Assembly: GCA_032173965.1 (NCBI GenBank)
Contig: CM063292.1
Span: forward strand, 8,501,001-8,565,000
From: Sitta carolinensis
Lineage: Eukaryota > Chordata > Aves > Passeriformes > Sittidae
Direction of reading: 5' to 3'
DNA: 64,000 nt
Within the stretch, counting starts at the first letter, position 1, and every line of letters starts with the position of its first letter. The notes under the pieces are model-generated. The model was not told the DNA's origin, ran no database searches, and saw nothing but the letters and a program-made list of their open reading frames with translations. Shown in pieces: positions 23,382 to 34,800 of this stretch. The position numbers and the translations under genes were made by a program.

Positions 23382-24705
23382 CTTCGGGCGGGCCGGCCAG
23401 CCGTCCGTCCGTCTGTCCGCCACCGCTACGACACGAGCTCTGCTCCGCCAAGCCACGAGCCTGCGGAAATGCCCCCGCTGCCCCACGGCACCGCCCGGCC
23501 CCTCCTCCGGCGGTGCGGGGAGGAGCCGGCCCGGCCCCCCCGCGGTGCTGCTCCCCGGCTGCCCTGTGCTGTTGCTGCTGCTGCTGCTGCCGCGGGGCTC
23601 GCAGCGACCCCCGGGCCCCTGCCCGTCGGAGCCCCGCGGGGAGGCGGGGGTGCCCCTCGTGCGGAGCCGGCCGGGGGCTGGGGATGCCCGAGAGCGGAGC
23701 CCGCTGCCCCGGTGCCCCGGTGCGCGGTGCCGGCTCCGCTCGCTCCTCCTCCGGCCGCTCTCCGCTCGTCCGTGCCGGAGTCACCGCTCGCCTCCCGGAG
23801 CTTCCCCGCGGCTTCCCGCGCCGCCGAGCCCGGCCACAGCCCCGGGGTGCCCCCCGAGCGGCGCTCCCGGCACCACGGAGTCCCGGGCACCGCCTCTGTT
23901 CCCCGCGGTGGCCGCCCCTCGGAGCCGGCTCGTTCCTCCGGAGGGGCTGCTCCGAGCAGCGGAGGCTCGGTCACTGTGCGGGTCCCCGTGGCTCACACCG
24001 GCACTGCGCGCTGCAGTTCAATCTGAACCAATAGTGGGAAATCCTGAGTCCAGGGAAGAGCTGGACACGACACACAAGAGCGCTTCCTGGTCCAAAACCT
24101 TGCTGGATGAGTGCAGTGATTGATGTGCTCAGTCCTGTTGCTGCAAGGCGGTCACCTTGCTTCTGCCTCTCACTTTGGGACGGCAGTTTTGTCACTTTGG
24201 CAGAACGCCTGGGACATTTCTGTTCTGGAAAAGCCCTTCCTTCAGCATCCTGCCGTGGGCAGCAGCAGCCATCCTGCAGAGAGCAGCCTGCAGTGGGCAC
24301 TAGCACCCATCTGCATTAGCTCCTCTCGCAGATTCCCAGGGCAAGGTGATGGAGCTGGGAAGGGTAGACTTGCCCTTACCCCACTCACCAGCCGTCTTCA
24401 GGCAGAAATATGCCCCCATGAGGCACCTCGGGAGACAGGGAAAGATCACGATCCTCAGCCCTGGAAGGCTGGAACTGTGGGGAGATGCTGCTGCTTCGTG
24501 CCGGGAGGGGTGTCCTCCGCAGGACTGGGCTCTCGGGGCTCTCGGCCGGCTTCACCCTGGTGTGTGTAAGGGTGGGAGCCTGGGACAGAGCCCGGAGCCC
24601 AGGGGCCTGCAGCTGCCCTAGGCCGGGCCCCTGGAAAGGGAATCGGTGTCTCAGGGAAAGGCAGGGCTGGGTCTGCGCCGGGAAACTGCCCTGGGATTCC
24701 CCTCA

Positions 24706-25697
24706 GCATTGCGGGAACTGCCCTGGGACAGAGCCCGGGCACTGCGGGAACTGCCCCGGGACCGGCCCATGAACTGCCCTGGGACCAGCTAAGGATTGCG
24801 GGAACTGCCCCGGGACCGACACGGCACTGAGGGAACTGTCCTGGGACCGGCCCGGGCATTGCGGGAACTGCCCTGGGACCGGCTCGGCACTGCGGGAACT
24901 GTCCTGGGACCGGCCCGGGCATTGCGGGAACTGCCCTGGGACCGGCCCGGGCATTGCGGGAACTGTCCTGGGACCGGCTCGGGATTGCTGAACTGCCCTG
25001 GGACCGGCCCGGGCATTGCGGGAACTGCCCTGGGACCGGCTCGGCATTGCTGAACTGCCCTGGGACCGGCTCAGCAGTGCGGGAACTGCCCTGGGACCGG
25101 CTCAGCACTGCGGGAACTGCCCTGGGACCGGCTCGGCATTGCTGAACTGCCCTGGGACCGGCTCAGGACTGCGGGAACTGCCCTGGGACTGGCTCGGCAT
25201 TGCTGAACTGCCCTGGGACCGGCTCGGCATTGCTGAACTGCCCTGGGACTGGCTCGGCATTGCTGAACTGCCCTGGGACCGGCTCAGCAGTGCGGGAACT
25301 GCCCTGGGACCGGCTCAGCAGTGCGGGAACTGCCCTGGGACCGGCTCAGCACTGCGGGAACTGCCCTGGGACCGGATCAGGACTGCGGGAACTGCCCTGG
25401 GACCGGCTCAGCAGTGCGGGAACTGCCCTGGGACCGGCTCAGCACTGCGGGAACTGCCCTGGGACCGGCTCAGGATTGCGGGAACTGCCCTGGGACCGGC
25501 TCAGGATTGCGGGAACTGCCCTGGGACCGGCTCAGCAGTGCGGGAACTGCCCTGGGACCGGCTCAGGATTGCGGGAACTGCCCTGGGACCGGCTCAGGAT
25601 TGCGGGAACTGCCCTGGGACCGGCTCAGCAGTGCGGGAACTGCCCTGGGACCGGCTCAGGACTGCGGGAACTGCCCTGGGACTGGCTCGGCATTGTC
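24706..25697. repeat. 31-bp minisatellite, about 32 copies
   Basis: Unit is approximately GCGGGAACTGCCCTGGGACC followed by GGCTCAGCACT. I counted 32 occurrences of the GAACTGYCCYGGGAC core at 30-32 bp spacing. Some units are 30 bp (CATTGCTGAACTG variant). Near the right end three-unit (93-bp) blocks recur, with the linker order AGCAGT, AGGATT, AGGATT. Because 31 is not a multiple of 3, each frame cycles through all three unit frames, giving the 217- and 251-codon ORFs seen here; these are repeat artefacts. The array lies about 1.3 kb upstream of the RHPN2 start codon. Confidence 0.95.
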
Positions 25698-25699
25698 GG

Positions 25700-28600
25700 A
25701 GCGTTCGTGCTGCAGGGACCCTGCCTGAAACGCTCCGTAACCGGTTTCACAAATGTTGGACGCTTGTGTGAGGAATTTGCCAATATTGGTTCCTAATCCT
25801 AGCCGTGCCTAACCTACAGAGCGTGCTGCGCACTTAGCATTGAAAGATGCAATGCTTCTATCGCTATTACCAAATTTACCTTCCTCCCCACCTTCCCCGG
25901 CCTTTTTTCTCTTCCAAGACAGCACGTTGTGAGAGTCTGGGGTTCATCACCCAGCACTCCCACAGCTGCCAGGTTAGACTGTGCCTGGCCCAAATAAAGG
26001 GCACTTCATCAGGACTGCATTAGGACTCGTAGAGGGCTTCTTAACTGAGTCACTGCAGGTTTTGTGTGCATATAGTGAGCATGAATTTTTTGCAAAAGGC
26101 GCGTATCGATTGTAAGCTCTCAGTAGTGCTCAGCTGTATAATGACTGAGTAGGAGTGCTCTTTGGCCCTGGAATGTAAATTGCAGCTTAGAACATTCCAA
26201 AACCTGATTTATGCTCACAAAAACCATGTCCGTGCTCTTCTCGTCATCTTGTCTCCAGCAGCTTTTTGGTTGCTATTAGAATTCCTGAATAGAGTTGGGT
26301 TCATACCACAAACTTCCTCATGATTACTGCCTGAATCAGAAGGCTTGGTTGTTGCATTGTAAAAATTGAGAAATATAGGCTAGAAGTACAGAATTATGCC
26401 TTCAGAAAATGGGTGGTATAGCTACAGATGTTTGCTTGACATTTATTTTTAATATTAGAAGAGAGTGAACTCTGTGATCTGGTGCACTGGACATGCACTA
26501 TCTGTAAGTAAGCATCAGAGGTTTAAGAATTTGCATCTAAAGAGCATCAGGATGTTTTTCCTGTGCTGAGTCCTGAGCAGCAATCAGAGCTGACTTACAA
26601 TCCTGGGCACTGTGTGACTAACACCATCAGAATAACTTAGCTAAAAATAGATGAGCAAGACGCTTATGCCAGCTGTTTAACACCAAATGGGCTGCTTTAG
26701 AAACTTTCATTGTGTAATCTTGTGTAGTTATCTGCAAGAAACATATAATTTTAAGTAACTTTCCCAACTGACATTAATAGAGGTTTGATTTTATAATATT
26801 TTAGGAATAGCCCACCCCGCCAAGGCCTGGGCTCTGGCCCTGTGTGCCATCAGATCCAGGTGTTTCTGTGCTACAAACATAAACAAGTCACTTTGACTGG
26901 CTGATTTGGGCCTATAAAAACTGGATTCCCTTTCAGGATGAATTCAGAAACCTCACCTATGGGAGGATGCACCGTGTAGGATTTTCCCAATTGACAGGAA
27001 GAGTTCTCCAGGTCCTCTCTTCGAAATGGGGCTCACCAGCAATTGCAATTGCAGACTCTGGGTGATGGTAAACTATTTAGGCACTTGGTGATGTATCTTT
27101 CTCAATCACTATTCTCTTTCTTGTATAGTAATGATTAGGTGCATTACTTGTTGTTAAAGCCGAGTTGTAAGCTTATTGTTTTATTAAATGTATAATTTTA
27201 CTTTTGTGTTGCCTTACTACTCATAGTAAAAATAAGACCGTTCTCTCCATTGGTGTCTGTGTCCTTTAACTTGCCCTGTCAATTGGCAAAACAGTTCTGC
27301 ATGAAGTGTTGAATCTGAAAGGGATGATTCTTACCCCTGCACCATCTCTTAGTTTTGCAAAATGAGGTGCTAACTGGCATAGATAATGGCAGACTTTGAG
27401 TTGTCCCATGTCCTTACCCGCAGTAGTAAAGGTAAGAGGGAAGAGAATCGGGACCAGGATCTGAACACCCTTACCGCAGACACATATATATTATATATGT
27501 ATTTATATATTTCTCATACATTTGTATCGCTTCACTCGTTCTGTTAAGCTTCTCCCTATTCTCCTCCTCCATCATACAAAAAAATACATGAATGTAAGAA
27601 ATCCCATCAACAGGCTTCTTTTTGACCCCTAGGAAATAGTCCCTGTTTGGGAAATTAATTTCCTGCTGGGGTTCAGGTTGCTGCATCGTTCCACACCCAA
27701 GACAGGAATCCAGCTGCTCTCTGGAGAGATAATGTTTCTTATCTCTGATTTTACAGACCTTTTGGCTATGTGGTGGCAGCAGGTGCCTACAAGACATCTC
27801 TTGTCCTAGAGAGATCCAGAGGCTGACCAGCAAAAGCACGTTAGAATTACACCGTGTGAAGGGAGAAGTATGCATCAACTCCTGTTGCTTCTCAAGGTGT
27901 AGTTTTGAATTCTGAACCTGGCACATGGTTACACATTTCTGTTCCTATTGTTGGTGGCTTTGAATATTAAGCTTAGATTGTGATCAGAAAGAATTTGTCA
28001 GTAATCCTGACAGCCGGTAGCTTTGCGTCAATAAATTCCACTGTAGTGATTTAGTTGCGTTAGTATCATCCTTTAATTTCTGAAGATTGCAGTTCTTAAT
28101 GAGCAAATGTCTGCCTACTGTAAGCAAGTACTAGGTGAGGAGTGAGGAAACATGATCAAAGGTCGATTTTTTTTTCCACTCTCTTTCCAAATAGTATTTG
28201 CAGGGAGGAAAAATAAAGATTGCAAATTGCAAAAATAGGGCATGAGGCAGCAGCAGTGATGTGAATCTGCTTTGAGACTGTTACAAATCTACCAGATGGA
28301 GTAGAAGATTTCCTTACCAAGAAATTTACTGAGCAGCAATAAAATGATATGAACACGGTGCACAAACTCAGTATCAGGGCTTTGGATAAGCAAGGTGTGA
28401 TTTGCTGTAGGTGCAGTGCTCCACTGCTGCTTCTTCACCTTACAGGTGTTAACTGCAGGTATCAACTGCGGCACTATCCTCATTGAAAAAAATCCCATTT
28501 ACTATTAAATAACGAAAATGCTTTGCCTGTTCTACTGTGAAATCACGTTGGAAACTAAGACCAAACCTTGAAAAAAACATCACCACTTTTCCCAGCTAAC

Positions 28601-30550
28601 ACCTTACCTTTAACTGAGATCCACAGATAAAAGTCTGGGTATTTAAGAACAATATGTGTTACCTGGTTTTGTTTTCCAGTCCTTTAAAAAATGAAAAGTA
28701 GCTCTTTGGAGAAGCTAGAGCAATGCCTCAGGGGCTGACCTTCAGGTGACTGTTTCGTCAACAGCCCTGAGCTGTCAGGATGAATATTCAGAGAAATATT
28801 CCCATTGAATGCAAGAGAAGGCAGGAAGGAGTTGTTCTCTTTTTGTTGTTTGTAAAAATAAGGGATTTTTATACTTACTGTGCTTATGATTTTTTTTTTC
28901 TTTAACGGGATTTTAAAAAAACCCTTTAAATGAATCAAGCTTTTGCATTTCTTTTTATATATCGATTATACCAATTTTAGTCTGAAGTTCCAGTGACTCG
29001 CACGACTTGAAACGAAACAACAAATCTATGTGAAAAAGTGATTTTAAATAATACAACAAAAGACATAACAAGACACTTCTATGCCTGATCTTCTTGATGA
29101 ACCAATACAGAACCAGCTGTTGAAAACTATGTATTGGAAAACAAGAGGCTGAAGTCAACCTATAGCTTTAGGGCTCAGTTTCAGTCTTACATCCACTGCC
29201 AAATATGATAACTTTCATTCAAAAATGCAGATTGTTTTTCTGTTGTTTTTTTTTTTTTTTCAGCAGACATATTTCTGTAAAAGAATTATTTGAAACGTAA
29301 GCTATTCAGTCTTACTAATATTAAAAAAAAGACATTGGAATTATTGTCTTATATAACAGCTACAAATAGCAATTGTCACCTGGTTTACTAATTTTAAATG
29401 AGAGAGTTTACCATAGAGAAGAAAATACCACTGGGATGCAAAAGTAATTCTACTACGAGAAAAGCCTTAACGAGAAAAAAAAAAAAAAGCTTCAGTATTT
29501 GATTACCCCAACTCTTTGAACTGATCAGACAAAACACTCGAAAGGTTTTCTATTAGCGTTGTGCAAATAAGGTTTATTTAAGCCGGTTTGTTAAGTCAGA
29601 GTTACATAGTATCGACTATTCAGGAACAATTATTTCCTAAACAAAGAGCAACAGCAAATATGCAACCAGCTCGTTTTGCCACTGTATGGTCTAGGTAAGT
29701 GCTTGGTAATGATCTGAAAAGATAATGCACATAGATAGTGTCTGGGGCTTCTATTGTAGTGTTTCTAAGAGAATTACAGACCCAAATGAAACATTGTACT
29801 CCCTGTTTGCATGGAACTGTCAATATCTCCTAAGCAAACCTGAAATCACACGAAACTCCGGCAGTTTCACTTTGAAAGAAACCAGTGCCGTGTAAATAAA
29901 TGATGAGAAGCACTGGGATAGAGTATACACATAAGTCTTACCCTTCAGGGAAGGAACCTCTGGAGACTGTTTTAATTTATTTTCAAGGATTTCAAAGAAA
30001 CCGGTGATACTTTAAAAAAGTTGTGGACTGCTATTCAGCACAGATCGAAGTGTTTGTTTGGTTTTGGGGTGGTTTTGGGGGGGAAGGAGGGTAGCACTGG
30101 AAATCAAAATCCAAATTTTGAACACTTGGGTCCTACTGGTGAATACTGGTCTTTGTACAGAATATATTCAGTAAAAGTTTCTCTCTCGATACAGGACTTC
30201 CCAAAGAGGCACAGAGATAGATGAAGCATTCAGGGATGAAACTCTTTGAGGGAAGGTTTGAACGCCCAGACTTCTACCCTGATTTCTGTGCAAATTCTTC
30301 TTGAACAGCACGTAAGACACCGTGGTTAGGCCAACTTTGCCGTGTATTTGCTTAAGTGTACAATGAAATCCGCAGCTCCGTTGATTTTGATTCAGGGCGG
30401 ATCCGCTTTACACCTTGATTCCGATAAAATCTGTTGGTCAGAGTGGTGGCTGCCCTTTGCCCAGCCCTGGGTTTGAGTGTGCCTGACCTGGTGCACTCGA
30501 TTGATGACTGCAGGGAGCGATCGCATGGCTACTGGTGACCGATATTTTGA
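25700..30550. other. Intergenic region between RHPN2 and GPATCH1
   Basis: AT-rich sequence with no exon or domain I can recognise. It holds T-runs near 28888 and 29248, an A-run near 29477 and a possible LTR-like segment near 26.8-27.3 kb listed separately. The largest frame (27471-27926, minus, 151 codons) has no recognisable motif. Confidence 0.6.
26800..27290 (+). mobile_element. Possible old LTR-like segment (weak)
   Basis: A TATA-like CCTATAAAAACTGG at about 26911-26924 is followed 250-300 bases later by a T-rich stretch with TTATTAAATGTATAATTTTAC, resembling the layout of avian ERVL LTR ends. No terminal TG...CA pair or target duplication could be fixed and no second copy is in the window. 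Treat as a suggestion only. Confidence 0.25.
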
Positions 30551-30894
30551 CACTATGTGGCGCTGGGAGTTTTCAAAGACACCAGTATAACGTTTCGGAC
30601 TGTTGATGCGGAGCCGCACACGCAGAGCTCCTGGTCGGCTGGGGCTGCGGCTTTCACAGCCGAGCACGGCTGCGCTGGAGGGGCCCGTATGGCCCGGGAC
30701 AGGCAGCGGGAGCGGCATGGGCCGGGAACGGACAGGGAGAGGGGACAGGGAGCGGGGATAGAGAGCGGGGACAGGGAGAGGGGATAGAGAGCAGGGACAG
30801 GGAGCGGGAACAGGGAGCGGCCCGCAGGACGCGCTGTGCGCGGCGGGCAAGCCCCATTGAGGCCGAGAGGCACCGAAGGGCTGCGGGCGCTCGG

Positions 30895-31720
30895 CGGTGC
30901 TGCCACTGCCGGCCGCCGGCGGGGCACGGTGCCGGTCCCTCGCTCCCGGGGACGCACGGTGCCGGTCCCTCGCTCCCAGGGGCGGGGCACAGTGTCGGTC
31001 CCTCCTTCCCGGAGGAGGAGGCTATGTGCCGGTTTCTCGCTCCCGGAGGCGGGGCAGGGTGCCGGTCCCTCTCCCCGGGATGGGAAGTGCCGCTCCCTCT
31101 CTCCCTGTGCCGGGCAATGTGCCGGTCCCTCGCTCCCGGTGGGGCACGGTGCCGCTCCCTCGCTGCCAAGGGTGCAGGGTGCCGCTCCCCCTCTTTCCCG
31201 GGTGCCCACTGCCGCTCCCTCTCTCCCGGGTGCCCGGGGACGCTCCCTCTCTCCCGGGTGATGCACAGTGCCGGTCCCCCTCTCCCGGGCGCCCGTCACC
31301 GCTCCCTCTCTCCCGGGTGCCCGTCACCGCTCCCTCTCTCCCGGGTGATGCCCGGTGCCGCTCCCCCTCTCTCCGGTGATGCCCGGTGCCGCTCCCCCTC
31401 TCTCCCGGTGATGCCCGCTGCCGCTCCCCCTCTCTCCCGGTGATGCCCGGTGCCGCTCCCCCTCTCTCCCGGTGATGCCCGCTGCCGCTCCCTCTCTCCC
31501 GGTGATGCCCGGTGCCGCTCCCTCTCTCCCGGTGATGCCCGGTGCCGCTCCCCCTCTCTCCCGGTGATGCCCGGTGCCGCTCCCCCTCTCTCCCGGTGAT
31601 GCCCGCTGCCGCTCCCTCTCTCCCGGGTGATGCCCGCTGCCGCTCCCTCTCTCCCGGTGATGCCCGGTGCCGCTCCCCCTCTCTCCCGGTGATGCCCGGT
31701 GCCGCTCCCCCTCTCGCGGG
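30895..31720. repeat. GC-rich minisatellite, about 30-32 bp unit, next to the GPATCH1 start
   Basis: From about 31330 the array is regular: GGTGATGCCCGGTGCCGCTC followed by CCCCTCTCTCCC, 32 bp, with 30-bp variants lacking two bases and G/C alternation in CCCGGTG or CCCGCTG. To the left (30895-31330) the same theme continues in degenerate form (GTGCCGGTCCCTCGCTCCCG). The array ends about 70 bp before the GPATCH1 ATG, so it lies in the promoter or 5' UTR. The strand is strongly asymmetric (pyrimidine-rich CTCCCTCTCTCCC tracts on plus). Confidence 0.93.
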
Positions 31721-31785
31721 CGCTGCCCCGGGCCGGCTCCGCCTCCCAGCCGTGACGCTCCGTGTGCCGCGCGGCCACCGTCGGT

Positions 31786-31796
31786 AAGATGGCGGC
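31786..31796 (+). promoter_or_regulatory. GPATCH1: YY1-like element overlapping the GPATCH1 start codon
   Basis: AAGATGGCGGC matches the classic YY1 consensus found at or just downstream of transcription starts of many housekeeping genes, often with the ATG inside it. Binding is inferred from the motif only. Confidence 0.55.
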
Positions 31797-31864
31797 GGAG
31801 AGCAGCGACAGCGAGGAGGAGGATCTGGTGAGCTATGGCAGCCCGCTGCAGCCGCTGCAGGAGG
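31789..31864 (+). CDS. GPATCH1: GPATCH1 coding exon 1
   Basis: Residues 1-26. [20 protein letters not shown], then QPLQEG. Matches the human N-terminus ([16 protein letters not shown]). Donor GAGG|GTAAGG. An in-frame GTG upstream is not needed as a start. Confidence 0.95.
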
Positions 31865-34800
31865 GTAAGGGACCCCGGGAGGTTTGCGTGCTGCTCCTCC
31901 GCCCCGCTGTCAATGCCTTGTGGCGAGCGGCGCTGGGGTGCCGCGGGGGCGCGGTTGGCGGCTCGGGCCCTGCAGCTCCGGGGAGCTGTGCCGGCTGGGC
32001 CCGGCCCCGGCCCGCTCCCCTTCTCCGCGGCCGCGGCGCCTTGGTCGGCAGCGTGCCCAGGCTGGCCGGGCACGGGGCGAGCCCCCGGCAGCGTGCCCAG
32101 GCCGGCCCGGCACGGGGCGATTCCCCGGGAAGGCCCCGGCACTGCCCCGGTTCGCTGGGATGGCCCAGGCCGGCCCGGCACGGGGCGATTCCCCGGGAAC
32201 GCCCCGGTTCTATCCCGGTTCGCTGGGATGGCCCAGGCCGGCCCGGCACGGGGCGATTCCCCGGGAAGGCCCCGGTTCTATCCCGGTTTGCTGCGGTGGC
32301 CGCGGCCGGTGGCGGCTGCTCTGGTGGAGCGAGGAGCATCTTTGCTCGTCCTTTACTGATCTTTGCTTGTCCTTTCCCCCAGCCCCTCAAAGAAAGGTAG
32401 AGCTCAGGTATAACAGTTCAAGCGTTCGCACTTAGGCCAAGCTCACCGCCCGATGCTTATATTGCTGAGCTCGTAATCAATGAGATCAACATTGGTTCAT
32501 GATCGTGAACCAGATCATGAGGGCATCGAGGGAGGGTTAATGTACAGTTGTGACTCCCAAGCCTGTGCCACTTTATGCAAGAAATATTGTTTAAAGGAGG
32601 TAAATGTTTGTGTCGAAGTCTATAGTTTTTGTGTTTTGTTTCAGTTTAGACACTTGTGATGTGTAATTTCTCAAGCAATTACTGAAGTAAAGAAATCCTG
32701 CCAGAGTTCTTGCACACCTAAAAACTAAAAAGTTTCCTTTCACAAGAAAAAATTCCAATGTTTTCAGAATTCAGTAGAATTAAGGGTTTTGACGTGAACA
32801 GTTCATGCTTTTCCTTTACCAGTGTGCATCAGTGGTGTATACAAATAGTTACAGTGGAGTGGAAATAAATGTAAACTGCTGATGATTTCCACATCAGGGT
32901 GGACAGTGCTTGATCCTGTTCTTACTTGCAAGGATGAAACAGCTTCTGGAGGGAAGTGGGAAATCATTTCTTCGTGTAAAGTTGTGTCTCACCTTCTGAT
33001 TCATTTGCTTGTAGGTGAACGAATTAAAAAGCCAGTTCCTCTTCAAGAGCAGACTGTTAAAGATGCAAAGGGACGATACCAGCGTTTCCATGGAGCATTT
33101 ACTGGTGGCTTTTCTGCTGGTTACTTTAACACTGTTGGTACAAAGGAAGGTCAGATATTTTGCTGTCTTCTGGCAATGGTTAAATCGAGAAACATATTGT
33201 CATGTTAGTGAAAACAAATTAACTGTCATTAAGCATTTTTGTTCCTGCTGTTCCTTATACTGTGAATAATTGAAATAGTTTTGCTGAAGTTATTTCTCCT
33301 TGAGTCTTTGAACTGTAATTTTACAAATATGCCTTTGATGTATCCTTAAGATGTAAGGTTAAAATGTTTTTGAATAAGCTTGAATTGTTTTTAAATACTA
33401 TGTTGCCTTAAGTATCTTACTTAAATATTTACCTTCTTTAAAGGATGGACACCTTCAGCTTTTGTATCATCAAGGCAGAAGAGAGCAGGTAGAACCATTC
33501 TTGGACCAGAAGACTTCATGGATGAAGAGGTGAATTTAGAAAGGAGTGGAAAACTTGTGTGAATAGTTGCCATGACAGCAAAAATTGAAGTAACCTTGAA
33601 ATGACTTCTTGTATACAGTATATTGTATATACAATCCTACTGGGTTGTATGCACTATTTCACAGGTTCACTTAAGAAACTCCTGTAATGTCAGTATGAAA
33701 AATGAAACCAGAACTCAACCTTTTCACTTTTATCAGAAAATGCAAATACTTTTGAAACTGTTCAAGATATATCCACTAAAGTTATTGCAAAAACAACTGT
33801 GTAAGTGGCTTGAGAAAGTTAGCAAATAGGAAGATCATAGGCCATATTCATTACTTTACTATTGCAGTAAGATTTTTGAGGATGTTTAATCTAAATGTTT
33901 TCATTTTGTGTATATTTCCAGGATCTTAGTGAATTTGGGATAGCTCCAAAAGATATTACAACTACAGATGATTTTGCATCTAAAGCTAAAGACAGAATAA
34001 AGGAGAAAGCCAGACAGATTGCAGGAGTAGTTGCTCCCATTCCAGGAACCACTGCATTTGATGATTTAATAGGACCAGCTAAGTAAGTAAATCTACATGA
34101 AAGTGTGCCAAACTGTTCCTTTCACTTCAAAGTGATGTATTGCTTAGAAAAGTAATGTTTCACTACCATTATTGTGAGCCTGGAAGATCCTGCAGTGTTA
34201 CATTTCCTAAGTGGCCTCCACCTGGATTTTTGTTTTGAATGTGCAGAAACCAAATAAGCATTTATAAACTGGAAGGTGGTGTGTATGCAAATATTAACAC
34301 ATTCAGATCTATTTTAAAGCAGGATATAAGACCAGAAGTTCAAATATTATATTGTATATGTACATTATTTATCAACAAATAATGAAGGTGTGGGTTGAAG
34401 TAATTTTGGGATTTGTTCCCTTTTGTTTTCTTTTTAGAATAACAGTTGGGGTTGAACTGTTACGAAAAATGGGCTGGAAAGAAGGACAAGGAATTGGGCC
34501 ACGGGTCAAGAGAAAGCCACGCAGACAGAGACCTGGTGAGTTCTGGGAAGTTCCTGAGCTAATTAACTCTCTTGGTAGTAGGAAGTTAACATTCATAGAC
34601 TGATTAGAAAGCTGATTTTAAACCCTCTTTGTATTGATGTAACACGATGTTATGATGTCTCTTACAGATCCTGCAGTGAAAATTTATGGTTGTGCATTAC
34701 CACCTGGACTGTCTGAGGGCTCTGAGGTACTGAGCAGGCAAAAGTGCTCTCTTGTGAGAATATCTGAAAACAGATTAAGAAAACAAAACAATTTCTTTCA

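Larger units (their letters stand above)
22650..24010. promoter_or_regulatory. RHPN2: CpG island / RHPN2 promoter region
   Basis: Sharp rise in GC and CpG content around RHPN2 coding exon 1 (23313-23381) against AT-rich flanks. GC-box-like GGGGCGG and CCGCCC motifs are frequent. A short CTG run (23574-23590) lies upstream of the RHPN2 start. The transcription start cannot be placed from sequence alone. Long ORFs here, including one of 384 codons, reflect GC richness and have no conserved domain. Confidence 0.75.
30600..32330. promoter_or_regulatory. GPATCH1: CpG island / GPATCH1 promoter region
   Basis: GC- and CpG-dense block spanning the GPATCH1 start codon at 31789. It includes degenerate CGGGGACAGGGAG-like repeats (30715-30815), two tandem arrays listed separately, and a YY1-like motif over the start codon. 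Numerous long ORFs in this block are repeat-driven. Confidence 0.75.

Noticed and set aside
22630..24034. Long GC-rich frames (up to 384 codons) over the RHPN2 CpG island
   Set aside because: Low-complexity Ala/Arg/Gly/Pro composition from GC-rich DNA; only the 69-bp RHPN2 exon 1 is conserved.
24706..25697. CRISPR-like direct repeats
   Set aside because: Units are head-to-tail with no unique spacers of constant length; the genome is vertebrate.
24455..25796. Frames of 114-251 codons on both strands over the 31-bp array, with Cys/Pro/Trp repeats
   Set aside because: The repeat simply lacks stops. All three frames read the same cyclic peptide, as expected for a unit length not divisible by three.
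27471..27926. 151-codon minus frame in the intergenic spacer
   Set aside because: No recognisable motif; ends in low-complexity TATATA sequence; judged a chance frame.
31324..32181. 285-codon minus frame of GERGSGTGHHRERGG repeats
   Set aside because: Translation of the GPATCH1 promoter minisatellite; no conserved non-repeat sequence.
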